Assembly: GCF_001908105.1 (NCBI RefSeq)
Contig: NZ_MKGQ01000011.1
Coordinates: 62,001-126,000 of the forward strand
Source: Xenorhabdus eapokensis
GTDB lineage: Bacteria; Pseudomonadota; Gammaproteobacteria; Enterobacterales; Enterobacteriaceae
Reading direction: 5' to 3'
DNA: 64,000 nt
Of the stretch, positions 10,818-20,589 are shown in pieces. The translations under genes were made by a program, and so were the position numbers. The notes beneath the pieces were generated by a model. The model was not told the DNA's origin. It worked only from the letters and a program-made list of their open reading frames with translations, and ran no database searches. Every line of letters begins with the position of its first letter. The stretch's first letter is position 1.

Positions 10818-10871
10818 GGGATTATTGGGATTATTGGGATTATTGGGATTATTGGGATTATTGGGATTATT
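10818..10871. repeat. Six perfect tandem copies of GGGATTATT
   Basis: The 9-bp unit GGGATTATT occurs six times head to tail, followed by GGGGG. It begins inside the right arm of a small stem-loop (10802-10819). A 9-bp period keeps any reading frame open (Gly-Ile-Ile), which creates a spurious open frame. Such arrays change copy number by slippage. It lies between btuF and the terminator downstream of erpA. Confidence 0.95.
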
Positions 10872-10896
10872 GGGGGAGGTTACTTTCATTTCTCGC

Positions 10897-10924
10897 AAAT
10901 AGCCTCCTGTTTGGGAGGCTATTT
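10897..10924. terminator. Intrinsic terminator between btuF and erpA (bidirectional)
   Basis: A perfect 11-bp stem (AAATAGCCTCC at 10897-10907 paired with 10914-10924) has a 6-nt loop. A/T runs inside the stem give a U-tract in both directions. It lies 36 bp beyond the erpA stop codon and probably ends erpA transcription and rightward read-through. Confidence 0.85.
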
Positions 10925-10959
10925 ATTACAATCATTGATTACAACAGTGAGTTTTCCAA

Positions 10960-11304
10960 TCAGACACTGAAAGAAGAGCCACAACCACAAGTGGTTTTTG
11001 CATTCGGATTGGAAACAACAAAACGGGAACCTTCCAACCCTTCGGTATAATCCACACAAGCGCCTACCAGATATTGCAGACTCATGGGGTCAATAACCAA
11101 TTCAACCCCTTGTTTCTGAATGGTCATATCACCTTCGTTAATTTGGTCATCGAAAGTGAAACCATACTGGAAGCCGCTACAACCACCACCGGTAATGTAA
11201 ACCCGCAGGCGCAAGTTCGGGTTATCTTCATCAGCAACCAGTACTTTGACTTTATTGGCTGCGGCATCAGTAAACTGCAAAGGCAATGCAGCATCATCGC
11301 TCAT
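10960..11304 (-). CDS. erpA: Iron-sulfur cluster insertion protein ErpA
   Basis: ErpA is an A-type carrier that delivers 4Fe-4S clusters to proteins such as IspG/IspH and respiratory enzymes. The 114-aa product is the same length as E. coli ErpA and nearly identical. The three ligand cysteines are Cys42 ([10 protein letters not shown]) and Cys106/Cys108 (CGCGSSFSV). An extra cysteine is present in the LVGACVDY segment. It is divergent from hemL with about 220 bp between them, and a strong hairpin ends its transcript. Confidence 0.97.
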   Translation of the reverse strand: MSDDAALPLQFTDAAANKVKVLVADEDNPNLRLRVYITGGGCSGFQYGFTFDDQINEGDMTIQKQGVELVIDPMSLQYLVGACVDYTEGLEGSRFVVSNPNAKTTCGCGSSFSV

Positions 11305-11525
11305 ATTTTTACTCCAGTCCGGTTCTCCGGTAAAAATTCTCGGAAAGTTATTTTATGCTTTCTGATCAGTTAGCCGAGATTATCCAATACCTGACTGATT
11401 CGTTCAAGTTTTGTCACATGAACGCCGTAATCCGAATGATGAGAAGATATGATAATTTGGCTTCCCTATCGGGGTAATTTAGAATGGAATTCCCATATCC
11501 CGCTATTTTTCAGGAGCTTTTATTA

Positions 11526-12809
11526 ATGAGCCAGTCCGAAACACTTTACTCTCAGGCAAAACATGTGATCCCTGGTGGCGTCAATTCACCTGTACGTGCT
11601 TTTAACGGTGTTGGTGGGACACCTGTTTTTATTCAACGTGCTAATGGCGCTTATCTTTATGATGTTGATGGTAATGCCTATATCGATTATGTCGGTTCAT
11701 GGGGACCAATGGTTCTTGGGCATAACCATCCGGCTATCCGCAACGCCGTTATTGAGGCTGCGGAACGTGGTTTAAGTTTTGGCGCACCAACCGCCGCCGA
11801 AGTGGAAATGGCAAAACTGGTCACTGAACTGGTGCCTTCCATGGATATGGTTCGTATGGTGAATTCAGGTACAGAAGCCACCATGAGCGCCATTCGTCTG
11901 GCTCGTGGTTATACCCAACGTGACAAAATCATTAAATTCGAAGGTTGCTATCACGGCCATGCCGATTGCTTACTGGTCAAAGCGGGATCGGGTGCCCTGA
12001 CTATCGGTCAGCCAAACTCTCCAGGCGTACCCGCTGATTTCGCTAAACACACCCTGACTTGTGTTTATAATGATCTGAACTCTGTCCGTGAAGCCTTCGA
12101 AAAATACCCAGCAGAAATCGCCTGTATTATCGTCGAGCCTGTCGCAGGTAATATGAACTGCATTCCACCGTTACCAGAATTCCTGCCGGGTCTGCGTAAG
12201 CTGTGTGATGAATTTGGTGCGCTGCTAATCATTGACGAAGTGATGACCGGTTTTCGTGTCGCACTAGGTGGTGCGCAAGAATATTACGATGTTAAGCCAG
12301 ATTTGACATCCCTTGGCAAAATCATCGGCGGCGGTATGCCTGTAGGTGCTTTTGGTGGCCGTCTGGAAATCATGGAAAAACTGGCTCCAACTGGCCCGGT
12401 TTATCAGGCCGGAACCCTTTCGGGCAACCCCATCGCGATGGCGGCTGGCCTTGCCTGCCTGAAAGAAGTGGCTCAGGTTGGTGTTCATCAACGCTTGAGC
12501 GAACTGACCGACAAACTGGCGGCTGGTTTAAAAAGTGCGGCATCAGCAGCCGGCATCCCGCTGGTAGTAAACCACGTTGGCGGCATGTTCGGTATCTTCT
12601 TTACTGATGCGGAAAGCGTTACCTGTTATCAGGATGTCATGAAGTGTGATGTAGAACGTTTCAAGCAGTTCTTCCACTTGATGCTGGATGAAGGTATCTA
12701 TCTGGCTCCTTCTGCGTTTGAAGCAGGCTTTATGTCCATCGCTCATTCAGAGGAAGATATCCAACGTACTGTTGATGCGGCGGCACGTTGTTTTGCAAAA
12801 CTGAAATAA
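11526..12809 (+). CDS. hemL: Glutamate-1-semialdehyde 2,1-aminomutase
   Basis: HemL converts glutamate-1-semialdehyde to 5-aminolevulinate, the C5-pathway entry to heme and siroheme, using pyridoxal phosphate. The 427-aa product is close to E. coli (426). The PLP lysine is Lys265 in [13 protein letters not shown], with [10 protein letters not shown] and the EPVAGN motif nearby. The ATG at 11526 is preceded by AGGAG nine bases upstream and gives the family start [11 protein letters not shown]. An upstream ATG at 11484 lacks support. It supplies tetrapyrrole for the CysG siroheme step elsewhere in the window. Confidence 0.97.
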   Translation: MSQSETLYSQAKHVIPGGVNSPVRAFNGVGGTPVFIQRANGAYLYDVDGNAYIDYVGSWGPMVLGHNHPAIRNAVIEAAERGLSFGAPTAAEVEMAKLVTELVPSMDMVRMVNSGTEATMSAIRLARGYTQRDKIIKFEGCYHGHADCLLVKAGSGALTIGQPNSPGVPADFAKHTLTCVYNDLNSVREAFEKYPAEIACIIVEPVAGNMNCIPPLPEFLPGLRKLCDEFGALLIIDEVMTGFRVALGGAQEYYDVKPDLTSLGKIIGGGMPVGAFGGRLEIMEKLAPTGPVYQAGTLSGNPIAMAAGLACLKEVAQVGVHQRLSELTDKLAAGLKSAASAAGIPLVVNHVGGMFGIFFTDAESVTCYQDVMKCDVERFKQFFHLMLDEGIYLAPSAFEAGFMSIAHSEEDIQRTVDAAARCFAKLK

Positions 12810-12842
12810 AATATTCAACTTCCATTCAACTTCTCGGAAATC

Positions 12843-12995
12843 TCAGACGTCACTGTTTTCCATTTCAATGGCGTCTGGATAAATAGCCCGTATCGCCTGA
12901 ATAGCTGACATCACCGCCAACATAGTTCGGGCGCCACCACAAAGAAAGATGAAACCATCAGAAAAAACCGAGGAAGACTCTCGACCAAAATCCAT
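12843..12995 (-). CDS. Candidate 50-aa small protein, unknown
   Basis: A 50-codon frame begins MDFGRESSSVFSDGF and ends with YPDAIEMENSDV before TGA at 12843-12845. An in-frame TAA directly precedes the ATG, fixing the start. The composition looks protein-like (a short hydrophobic stretch FIFLCGG, then an alpha-helical MLAVMSAIQAIRAI). The ribosome binding site is weak, and I do not recognise the family. Its 3' end overlaps the imperfect hairpin after hemL. It could equally be a remnant of a larger gene. Confidence 0.25.
   Translation of the reverse strand: MDFGRESSSVFSDGFIFLCGGARTMLAVMSAIQAIRAIYPDAIEMENSDV
12844..12877. terminator. Weak hairpin downstream of hemL
   Basis: CAGACGTCA (12844-12852) pairs with TGGCGTCTG (12869-12877), 9 bp with one G-T pair and a 16-nt loop. 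No T-run follows, so termination of hemL here is only tentative. Confidence 0.3.
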
Positions 12996-13089
12996 TTAAA
13001 TACCGTCATTGAGTGGGAAATGCATTTGCCAGAATTAAACATTTTCGTGCAATAGAGAATAATCAATCAAATGCCTGCCCACCCTATGC

Positions 13090-13845
13090 TCATAGGATAT
13101 TAAATAATCTGAATAAATATTCACATTTTTCTTCATATAACCTTTCTTTTTCCTCCAGATGTCTTACATAGCTATTCCATACAGGTTGATTTAAACCTTC
13201 CCAAGGTGGGAAAGTGGGTCTGCCATTCTCCCAGAATTGTACCTTTTTAATAACTTTGGGGTGGTTTCTGTGTCTGAAAATCCATCTTAATTCTTTCCCA
13301 GTTATATTTTTATCATCTTTTTTAGCTATCCGTTTAATATCTATACCATCAAGTATAAAATGTACATGTATATCCTGAGTTAACTCACTATTGCTTGTAT
13401 TTACCCATGATAATCCTCCCTTACATTTTCTCCCAATAATTGATATATTATATTTCCTATGCCTTTCAGTTACATTTCGATATTTATTATCATTTCTTAG
13501 ATGTGTAAAGAAATCTTTTTCATATTTTTTGTAATCATTAATATTAGCATTAACGAATTTGTGTTTTGCTTCAAATTTTTTTATCATATCCAGATGATCA
13601 TTTTTTTCTTCCAAATCGTCGTAACGTTTTTTTTTGAGACATTTCTCCAAACGATTCTTATGTTCTAATTCCGCAGGAATTAAGTAATCATCAATTACGA
13701 TTGGTGGGCAACGGTTTTCATTAAAGTGATCTTTAGCATCTCTAAAGTGGGGGTTTTTATCAAAATAATTGATTCTAGCCTCACTTAAACCATATATTAA
13801 ATCACCTGCTTTAAATTTTTCTATGAAAGGAGGATGGAATGGCAT
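13090..13845 (-). CDS. Hypothetical protein, AT-rich, unknown function
   Basis: The 251-aa product is soluble and highly charged. Lysine- and Asp/Glu-rich stretches fill residues 55-140 (ENDHLDMIKKFEAKHKF region). A more ordered C-terminal half contains IHVHFILDGIDIKRI, ITGKELRWIFRHRNHP and VQFWENGRPTFPPWE. No signal peptide or membrane segment is visible. The coding DNA is clearly more AT-rich than its neighbours, and the ribosome binding site is weak (GAGAAT). It sits between hemL and mrcB, where E. coli has fhuACDB and related genes, so it looks like a horizontally acquired insert. I do not recognise the family and assign no function. Confidence 0.7.
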   Translation of the reverse strand: MPFHPPFIEKFKAGDLIYGLSEARINYFDKNPHFRDAKDHFNENRCPPIVIDDYLIPAELEHKNRLEKCLKKKRYDDLEEKNDHLDMIKKFEAKHKFVNANINDYKKYEKDFFTHLRNDNKYRNVTERHRKYNISIIGRKCKGGLSWVNTSNSELTQDIHVHFILDGIDIKRIAKKDDKNITGKELRWIFRHRNHPKVIKKVQFWENGRPTFPPWEGLNQPVWNSYVRHLEEKERLYEEKCEYLFRLFNIL

Positions 13846-14037
13846 ATTTCTATTCTCTTTTAATTTAAATTAGTTTCATTATAATCACAAGTTTTTTAAA
13901 GATATGTATCTTATTTATATAGTTATTTAAATAAAATACAAAATGGATAAAAATAAGTAATTATCATACCTCAGGCACCGAGTTTTTTCTTAAGCAGTAT
14001 TCGAGTCAATCGGGTTTTCTCCAAAGATAGTTCATTT

Positions 14038-14077
14038 AATTAAGCTCCCTACTCATTTTCGAGTCGGGAGCTTAATT
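14038..14077 (-). terminator. Intrinsic terminator after mrcB
   Basis: A long stem (14038-14054 with 14061-14077, one mismatch, 6-nt loop) has the core AAGCTCCC/GGGAGCTT flanked by A- and T-rich ends. It sits 22 bp past the mrcB stop. It could also stop leftover transcription from the other side. Confidence 0.85.
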
Positions 14078-14098
14078 TTATTATTTATCAAAAAATTA

Positions 14099-16570
14099 TC
14101 ACTGACCAAACATCTCACGTAGCCAGCCAGGCGCTTCTTCTTCATTCTCCTCTATCGGTTGTTGTACCGATTGCTGGCACAGTCTCTGTGGGTCATCAGT
14201 CCAAACTGGCAATACTCTGATACCACCTCCCTCACAGTTGAAACTGCCATCTTCATTGACTGACATATCCGCAATACCTTCCGGTGGACGGTTATTCAGC
14301 TCCAGTGGCGTTTCATTTTCCAGATAACGACGATAAATCGTCAGTGCACCCGTCGCTCCGGTTAAGTTGGTTGGGCCATTGTTATCACGTCCAGTCCAAA
14401 CAATCGTGACTTCTTTGCCATCAATACCTGTAAACCAACTGTCACGCAGATCATTGGTTGTTCCGGTTTTCCCCGCCAGATTGTATTTACCATATTTTCC
14501 AATCAAAGAGCGTCCTGTACCTCGTGCTATGACTTGCTGCATACCATATAGCGTCAGATAGGCGGCCTGTGGCGGCACAACTCGCTCTGCCTGTGGATAG
14601 CTCTGGTAAAGCACCGTGCCATCTTCAGTAGTGATGGAGCGCAACGCAGAGAGTTTCGCCCGATTGCCACCGCTGGCAATCGTCTGAAATTCTTGTGCCA
14701 TTTCCATTGGCGTTAGGTTAATCGCGCCCAATAACATAGAAGGGTTCTGTTGGATCTCTTTCGCGGGAATACCCAGTGCAATCAGGGTGCTGGCAATACG
14801 ATCTAACCCAACATCCAGCCCCAAATTCACTGTCGGGACATTCATCGAACGTGCTAACGCGTCGATCAACATGACACGCCCACTGAAAGTACGGCTAAAA
14901 TTCTTCGGTTCCCAGGGCTTTCCACCCGCCTGAGGGATAGAGATAGGTTCATCTGCCAGCCAGGTATTCAGGCGATATTTATCCGGCTGGCTCAATGCCG
15001 TCAGATAGGTGGCAGGTTTGGCAAGCGAACCAATCAAACGACGGGCATTCAAGGCTCGGTTAAATCCGGCATATTGTGGCTGGGAGCCGCCAACCATAGC
15101 ACGAACTTCACCGCTGAAACGGTCAACAACGACCATCGCCCCTTCCAAATCATCAATCTTGCGTACTTTTCTCAGGGCAGCAATGCCCTCTTCAACCGAT
15201 TTTTCCGCCGCATCCTGCGAAACAGGATCGAGGGTCGTAAAGATCTTCACCCCTGACAAATCATTGACTTTATCACCCATCTTTTCCTGCAATTCCTGAC
15301 GCACCAATTGCATAAAGGCTGGCTGTGGCGTAATCACCCCACTTTTCGGTTTTACGCCTAACGGACGGGCACTGAGTAGATCATACAGCTCCTGATCGAT
15401 AATTTTTCGGTTTTGGAGGATTTTCAAAACGATATTGCGCCGCTCCAGTGCGGCCTTAGGATTGCGCCACGGGTTATACCACGAGGCTCCCTTGACCATT
15501 CCCACCAGCAACGCCTGCTGATCCAAACTCAATTCATCAACCGGACGCCCAAAATAGTACAAACTCGCCAATGGGAAACCACGGATCTGTTCATCACCAC
15601 TTTGTCCTAAATAAACTTCATTCAAATACAATTCCAGAATGCGATCTTTGCTATAACGTGCGTCCATCAGCAACGCCATGTATGCCTCATTCGCTTTACG
15701 GCTCAAAGTACGTTCATTGGAAAGGAACAGGTTTTTCACTAATTGCTGAGTCAGGGTGCTGCCCCCCTGAACCGCACGTCCCGCCATCAAGTTAGCTAAA
15801 ACCGCACGGGCAATGGAAAACGGCCTGACGCCATCATGTTCATAAAAGTGCCGATCTTCTGTTTCCAGCAAAGTCTGAATCAGCAAATCAGGAAAGCCGG
15901 AACGCGGGACAAACAGACGTTGTTCACCATTCGGCGATTGCATCATGGTGATCAATTTCGGATCAAGGCGGAAAAAACCAAACTGGCGTTGGTTTTCCAT
16001 GTTTTCAATGCCGGCAAGGTGGTTATTATCAAAGGTCAGTCGTGCCTGAATTTGCTCTTCTTTACCATCAGGAAAATCAAACGGACGGCGTAGCATCTCT
16101 ATGCTATTCCCCCTGACTACAAATTCACCTGCTCGGGTGATTTTTGTCACTTTTCGATATTGCATACCTTCCAGCAGGTGGATCATTTCGTCCTTGCTGT
16201 AATTCATGCCAGGTTCAAGATTGACCATCCGTCCGTACACGGCTGCCGGTAAATCCCAGACTTTTCCGTCAATACGCTCACGAATTTTGTTATCCAGATA
16301 GAAACCATAAATGACAATGAGTACCGCTAGCACAATAAAGATCTTTAGCAACAACCACAAAAACCAATGCCCGCCTTTTTTAGGTGGGCGGGACTTAGGA
16401 CTACGGGTGTTCTTCCCTTTTTTAGTCATGACGTCATCCTCATCATCGTCATTAAAATCATCATTTTTATCATAGTCATCCCGCCGATTGCGTTGGTTAG
16501 ATGTTTGCCCACGACGAAGTTCAGATTTTTTACCCTTGCGTCCGATTGGCTGACGATCATCATCAGACAT
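14099..16570 (-). CDS. mrcB: Penicillin-binding protein 1B (bifunctional transglycosylase/transpeptidase)
   Basis: PBP1B polymerises and cross-links peptidoglycan with its lipoprotein activator LpoB. The 823-aa product (E. coli 844) has a charged cytoplasmic N terminus rich in Asp, Lys and Arg and one membrane anchor (about 66-88). It has a UB2H region, a transglycosylase domain with Glu238 in [11 protein letters not shown], and a transpeptidase domain with Ser515 in [12 protein letters not shown], and KTGTTN. Glu and Ser are each five residues later than in E. coli, while the C-terminal tail is shorter. The ATG at 16570 begins [14 protein letters not shown], matching the family. It lies 38 bp downstream of hrpB on the same strand. 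Confidence 0.96.
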   Translation of the reverse strand: MSDDDRQPIGRKGKKSELRRGQTSNQRNRRDDYDKNDDFNDDDEDDVMTKKGKNTRSPKSRPPKKGGHWFLWLLLKIFIVLAVLIVIYGFYLDNKIRERIDGKVWDLPAAVYGRMVNLEPGMNYSKDEMIHLLEGMQYRKVTKITRAGEFVVRGNSIEMLRRPFDFPDGKEEQIQARLTFDNNHLAGIENMENQRQFGFFRLDPKLITMMQSPNGEQRLFVPRSGFPDLLIQTLLETEDRHFYEHDGVRPFSIARAVLANLMAGRAVQGGSTLTQQLVKNLFLSNERTLSRKANEAYMALLMDARYSKDRILELYLNEVYLGQSGDEQIRGFPLASLYYFGRPVDELSLDQQALLVGMVKGASWYNPWRNPKAALERRNIVLKILQNRKIIDQELYDLLSARPLGVKPKSGVITPQPAFMQLVRQELQEKMGDKVNDLSGVKIFTTLDPVSQDAAEKSVEEGIAALRKVRKIDDLEGAMVVVDRFSGEVRAMVGGSQPQYAGFNRALNARRLIGSLAKPATYLTALSQPDKYRLNTWLADEPISIPQAGGKPWEPKNFSRTFSGRVMLIDALARSMNVPTVNLGLDVGLDRIASTLIALGIPAKEIQQNPSMLLGAINLTPMEMAQEFQTIASGGNRAKLSALRSITTEDGTVLYQSYPQAERVVPPQAAYLTLYGMQQVIARGTGRSLIGKYGKYNLAGKTGTTNDLRDSWFTGIDGKEVTIVWTGRDNNGPTNLTGATGALTIYRRYLENETPLELNNRPPEGIADMSVNEDGSFNCEGGGIRVLPVWTDDPQRLCQQSVQQPIEENEEEAPGWLREMFGQ

Positions 16571-16608
16571 ACCGAATTCTCCAACTGTTTATTAATTAAC
16601 TGAAACAA

Positions 16609-19080
16609 TTACATCTGTTTTTTCACACGCCTGGTTGGTGCCGTGTTGGCAGGATCATCAGGCCATAAATGTTTGGGGTAACGCCCTTTCATCTCTTTTT
16701 GCACCTCACGATAAGTTCCCTGCCAAAACGCGGCGAGGTCTTGCGTGATCTGTAATGGACGATGGGCAGGAGATAACAACTCAATGACAACCGGAACCCG
16801 TCCTTTCGCCAATACTGGATTTTGCTGCTCTCCGTACATTTCCTGCATTCTCACTGCCAGTACAGGAGGTTTATCATGGAAATACTGGATAGCGATTCTG
16901 CTCCCAGTTGGCACAGTGTAATTAGTAGGCAATTCATTATCCAGTATTTGCCGCTGTTGCCAATCAAGCAATCCTATCAAACAGGAGGACAGTTCAATCT
17001 GGCGCAAGCCTTTCAAGTCATCAACCCCCTCCAAGGCAGGAAGCAACCACTGTTCAAGGGTGTTCAACAATGCTTCGTCATCAATTGCAGGCCATTCGAC
17101 CTCCGGTAACCATTCTGTCGCCCTTTGCAGACGAATACGCAACTGTAACGCTTCCTGTGACCAATTCAATGCCGACAATCCTTCCTGTCTGACCCAATTC
17201 AGCAAGGCTTCCTGTAATTCTGATGCCGAAGGCTTTGCCAATGGCTGTGCTTTGACAATTAATCGCCCACATTGCAAACGCTTCCACGCCCGTAACGAAC
17301 CTTTACTATCATCCCACTCTACAGTTGTATGTTCAGTAAACAGAAGAGGGTGCTGTTTTATGGTCTGCTCAATGTCCAATGGACAAGCAAGTAAAACCCG
17401 CGCCTCAGGCTGGCTACTTCCTTGCTGTAACGAGGGAGCCACCAACCAGGCTTCTCCCGCAAGCGGCGCTTCACGTTCCAGTGCCACCCCCAAGCCATTG
17501 GCTAACTGAAAACGCCCAAGATTATCGCGGTTTTTGGCAATCCGATCTGGGAAACCCTGTACTAATAGTTCAGGTACAAGATCCAATCTGAGGTTCTTAA
17601 TATGGCTTGCAAAATTCCTGACAAGTTGATTAGCCCTCTGCTGCCAATGACGCTGATTCGTCGTCATCCAATAGAGAAGATCAGGCTGTCCACGACGCGG
17701 AGGTTCTTCCAGAATAGCAACTAATTTCGCTGCTGTTATTAATGCTGCACTGCCTTCTCTTCCTTTACCTTCGCTCTCCTTGGCTGAACACAATATGGCA
17801 GCCAACCGCGGCTCACTACCGAATTCTGCCATTTGCCAACCACGGGCAGTCAGTTGCAAGTGATCGTCCAACGCTCCCAGACGCAGCAACAGAGATTCCG
17901 CAACGGCCAGTGCGGGTTGGGGTGGATTGTCCAGCCAATGAAGTTGGGTGCTGTCACGGCATCCCCATTGCAATAAAGAGAGCAGTAATCCACTTAGATC
18001 TGAATGTAAGATCTCTGGCTCACAGTGCTCTCTGGCTCTTTCTGCCTGATCCTGACTAAATAAGTGCCAACAAACACCGGCCTCTAATCGCCCAGCCCGC
18101 CCTGCTCGCTGAACCATAGATGCCTGGCTGATGCGTTGGGTAATCAAACGCGTCAGGCCACTCTTCGGTTCAAATCGGCCAGATCGTTCCAGTCCGCTGT
18201 CGACGACTAACCGGATACCTTCAATCGTCAAACTGGTTTCGGCAATATTGGTAGCCAGAACAACTTTACGCATCCCCACTGGCGCTGGCGTTATTGCCTT
18301 GCGTTGTTCTGACAACGACAATGCACCATATAATGGACACAACAACGTATCGTCATTGATCTTGCCTGCTAATTGCGACAACACCCGCTGAATTTCACCG
18401 ACTCCGGGCAGAAACAGCAACAACGATCCCGTCTCCTGCTGCAATAACCGCAATACCGCCGATGCAACTGATTGTTCAAAAGGCTGATGAGAAGGAAGTG
18501 GATGATATGACCTTATTACCGGATAACTGCGCCCTTCTGACACAATCACAGGCGCATCGGCTAATAAAGCAGAAAGACGCTGGTTATCCAATGTTGCCGA
18601 CATCACCAGAATACGCAGGTCATCGCGCAACCCTTCCTGTACATCCAGCAGCAATGCCAGTGCAAGATCGGCCTGTAAGCTACGTTCATGAAATTCATCA
18701 AGAATGACGAGAGAGACACCGCTTAATTCAGGGTCTTGTTGCAGCATACGCGTCAGAATTCCTTCGGTCACAACCTCAAGCCGTGTTGCAGCACTGACTT
18801 TGCTTTCTGAACGCATCCGGTAGCCTATGGTCATACCAACAGGCTCATTGAGTTGTTCGGCAAGGCGCTCAGCCACACTACGTGCGGCAATACGCCGCGG
18901 TTCCAGCATAATAATGCGCCCCGACAACTGTGCCTGATGTAAAATCGCCAATGGCAATCCGGTCGATTTTCCAGCTCCCGTTGGTGCATGTAATAACACT
19001 TGCTGCGACGTTTGCAATGCAGTAATAACGGATCCCACGACGTCATAAATGGGTAATACGTCACAAATAGGTAATGACAA
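16609..19080 (-). CDS. hrpB: ATP-dependent RNA helicase HrpB
   Basis: HrpB is a DEAH-box helicase of uncertain cellular role. The 823-aa product is close to E. coli length. It shows Walker A APTGAGKST, LDEFHER (DEFH in place of DEAH), MSATLD, and the helicase C motifs TNIAETSLTIEGIR and QRAGRAGR, then the HrpB C-terminal domain ending NTAPTRRVKKQM. The best start is TTG at 19080-19078, because it gives MSLPICDVLP, aligned with the family, and no ATG occurs nearby in frame. That start is less certain than the gene. It is divergent from sfsA. Confidence 0.92.
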   Translation of the reverse strand: MSLPICDVLPIYDVVGSVITALQTSQQVLLHAPTGAGKSTGLPLAILHQAQLSGRIIMLEPRRIAARSVAERLAEQLNEPVGMTIGYRMRSESKVSAATRLEVVTEGILTRMLQQDPELSGVSLVILDEFHERSLQADLALALLLDVQEGLRDDLRILVMSATLDNQRLSALLADAPVIVSEGRSYPVIRSYHPLPSHQPFEQSVASAVLRLLQQETGSLLLFLPGVGEIQRVLSQLAGKINDDTLLCPLYGALSLSEQRKAITPAPVGMRKVVLATNIAETSLTIEGIRLVVDSGLERSGRFEPKSGLTRLITQRISQASMVQRAGRAGRLEAGVCWHLFSQDQAERAREHCEPEILHSDLSGLLLSLLQWGCRDSTQLHWLDNPPQPALAVAESLLLRLGALDDHLQLTARGWQMAEFGSEPRLAAILCSAKESEGKGREGSAALITAAKLVAILEEPPRRGQPDLLYWMTTNQRHWQQRANQLVRNFASHIKNLRLDLVPELLVQGFPDRIAKNRDNLGRFQLANGLGVALEREAPLAGEAWLVAPSLQQGSSQPEARVLLACPLDIEQTIKQHPLLFTEHTTVEWDDSKGSLRAWKRLQCGRLIVKAQPLAKPSASELQEALLNWVRQEGLSALNWSQEALQLRIRLQRATEWLPEVEWPAIDDEALLNTLEQWLLPALEGVDDLKGLRQIELSSCLIGLLDWQQRQILDNELPTNYTVPTGSRIAIQYFHDKPPVLAVRMQEMYGEQQNPVLAKGRVPVVIELLSPAHRPLQITQDLAAFWQGTYREVQKEMKGRYPKHLWPDDPANTAPTRRVKKQM

Positions 19081-19171
19081 AGGATCACCATAATGAATTA
19101 ACTTTCAATGGATGCCATTGTAGCATTAGCGCTTTTGATTTCATTCGCCCACGGGTTATGAAGGAAAGTTT

Positions 19172-19882
19172 ATGGAATTTTCACCTCCCCTGAAGCCTGC
19201 TACCTTAATCCGCCGCTATAAACGCTTTCTGGCCGATGTCCTCACGCCAGAAGGAGAAACACTCACCATACACTGTGCCAATACGGGGGCCATGACAGGA
19301 TGTGCCACGCCAGGAGATACCGTGTGGTATTCCACATCCGATAATCCTAAACGCAAATATCCCAATAGCTGGGAATTAACACACACCCAAGATGGTCACT
19401 GGATTTGTGTCAATACTCTCAGAGCCAATGATCTGGCCTATCAAGCTATTGAAAAAAATACCATTTCAGAATTATCTGGATATGAGCACATGAGTCGTGA
19501 AATTCGCTATGGAAAAGAGAAAAGTCGTATAGATTTATTGTTGCAATCAAAACAAAAGGTTAACTGTTATATTGAAATCAAATCAGTCACATTGTTACAG
19601 GAAAATTATGGATATTTTCCCGACGCTGTCACAATTCGAGGGCAAAAACATTTACGTGAGCTATCATTGATAGCACAACAAGGCCAGCGGGCTGTTTTGT
19701 TATTTGCTGTCTTACATTCTGGGATTAGTCAGGTTGCAGCAGCAAAACATATCGACCCTGATTATGCTTTTCTTTTGGAACAAGCATATCAATCAGGGGT
19801 CGAAGTAATCTGTTATAAGGCCAACATGACAGAAAACGGCATGGTTATAAGTGACAAATTATCTTTTGTATCAATGGGATAA
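19172..19882 (+). CDS. sfsA: Sugar fermentation stimulation protein SfsA
   Basis: SfsA is a nuclease-fold protein whose overproduction affects maltose gene expression in E. coli; its true role is unsettled. The 236-aa product begins [20 protein letters not shown] and carries [18 protein letters not shown] and [10 protein letters not shown], the PD-(D/E)xK-like core. It stands upstream of dksA, as in E. coli. The later part of the gene is more AT-rich than its start. Confidence 0.95.
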   Translation: MEFSPPLKPATLIRRYKRFLADVLTPEGETLTIHCANTGAMTGCATPGDTVWYSTSDNPKRKYPNSWELTHTQDGHWICVNTLRANDLAYQAIEKNTISELSGYEHMSREIRYGKEKSRIDLLLQSKQKVNCYIEIKSVTLLQENYGYFPDAVTIRGQKHLRELSLIAQQGQRAVLLFAVLHSGISQVAAAKHIDPDYAFLLEQAYQSGVEVICYKANMTENGMVISDKLSFVSMG

Positions 19883-20077
19883 TTTGTAAACAAATCATAC
19901 TAACGAGAGGGGTTTTGCAACATATTTAGGCAGTAAACATGCCTGCCTTCACACCATTGCAAAACTAATGGCAGGAACAATTGCCAACCTCGCAGTCATC
20001 TGCTATTTATAGCGGCCTATTTTTTTCCCCCTCTTGTCGGGGGGTCGTTTGATAGTGCGTGTGTAAGGAGAAGCATT

Positions 20078-20533
20078 ATGCAAGAAGGGCAAAAACGTAA
20101 AACCTCGTCCTTGAGCATTCTCGCCATCGCTGGGGTAGAACCTTACCAAGAAAAGCCAGGCGAAGAATACATGAACGATGCCCAGTTAAAGCATTTCAAG
20201 CTGATTCTGGAAGCATGGCGCAACCAACTCAGGGATGAAGTAGACCGTACTGTATCTCATATGCAAGATGAGGCAGCAAACTTCCCGGATCCAGTTGACC
20301 GTGCGGCGCAAGAAGAAGAGTTCAGTCTTGAATTACGTAATCGGGATCGTGAGCGTAAGTTGATCAAAAAGATCGAAAAAACGCTGAAAAAGGTCGAAGA
20401 AGAGGACTTTGGCTATTGTGAGGCCTGTGGAATTGAAATCGGCATCCGCCGTTTAGAAGCTCGCCCAACAGCCGATTTATGTATTGACTGTAAGACGTTG
20501 GCCGAAATTCGTGAAAAACAAATGGCTGGCTAA
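20078..20533 (+). CDS. dksA: RNA polymerase-binding transcription factor DksA
   Basis: DksA enters the secondary channel of RNA polymerase and, with ppGpp, represses rRNA promoters and activates biosynthetic ones. The 151-aa product matches E. coli in length and nearly in sequence. It has a coiled coil with the acidic tip [12 protein letters not shown] and a zinc finger CEACG...CIDC at the C terminus. GGAG lies a few bases before the ATG. It works with RelA from the same window. A GC-rich hairpin follows and partly insulates gluQ. Confidence 0.98.
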   Translation: MQEGQKRKTSSLSILAIAGVEPYQEKPGEEYMNDAQLKHFKLILEAWRNQLRDEVDRTVSHMQDEAANFPDPVDRAAQEEEFSLELRNRDRERKLIKKIEKTLKKVEEEDFGYCEACGIEIGIRRLEARPTADLCIDCKTLAEIREKQMAG

Positions 20534-20547
20534 CCAATAGGGTTAAG

Positions 20548-20568
20548 TACGGCGCTAAACGCGCCGTA
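20548..20568 (+). terminator. Hairpin between dksA and gluQ (attenuating terminator)
   Basis: TACGGCGC (20548-20555) pairs perfectly with GCGCCGTA (20561-20568) across a 5-nt loop, 15 bp after the dksA stop. No long T-run follows. A terminator at this place is reported to limit gluQ expression in Shigella, as I recall, so partial termination is likely here. Confidence 0.7.
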
Positions 20569-20589
20569 TGCCCCTATGTTGAATCCACT

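Larger units (their letters stand above)
10453..10959. other. Gene-free 507-bp region between btuF and erpA
   Basis: The region holds a truncated IS3-type end (10585 onward), a small stem-loop (10802-10819, 7 bp with a GGAA loop), a six-copy 9-bp repeat (10818-10871) and a strong terminator hairpin (10897-10924). Two short + strand frames (10477-10674 and 10671-10970) overlap by ATGA. They run antisense through the IS remnant and the repeat and look spurious. In E. coli yadS follows btuF; no trace of it is visible. Confidence 0.7.

Noticed and set aside
10818..10871. CRISPR-like array
   Set aside because: The repeats are only 9 bp, contiguous and without spacers, and no cas genes are nearby.
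10477..10970. Two + strand frames overlapping by ATGA (10477-10674 and 10671-10970)
   Set aside because: They run antisense through a transposase remnant, and the second is kept open by the 9-bp repeat (Gly-Ile-Ile). No homology is recognised; the ATGA overlap is a coincidence.
13827..13833. AAGGAGG ribosome-binding-like motif on the + strand
   Set aside because: It lies antisense near the start of the AT-rich unknown gene, with no open frame after it on that strand.
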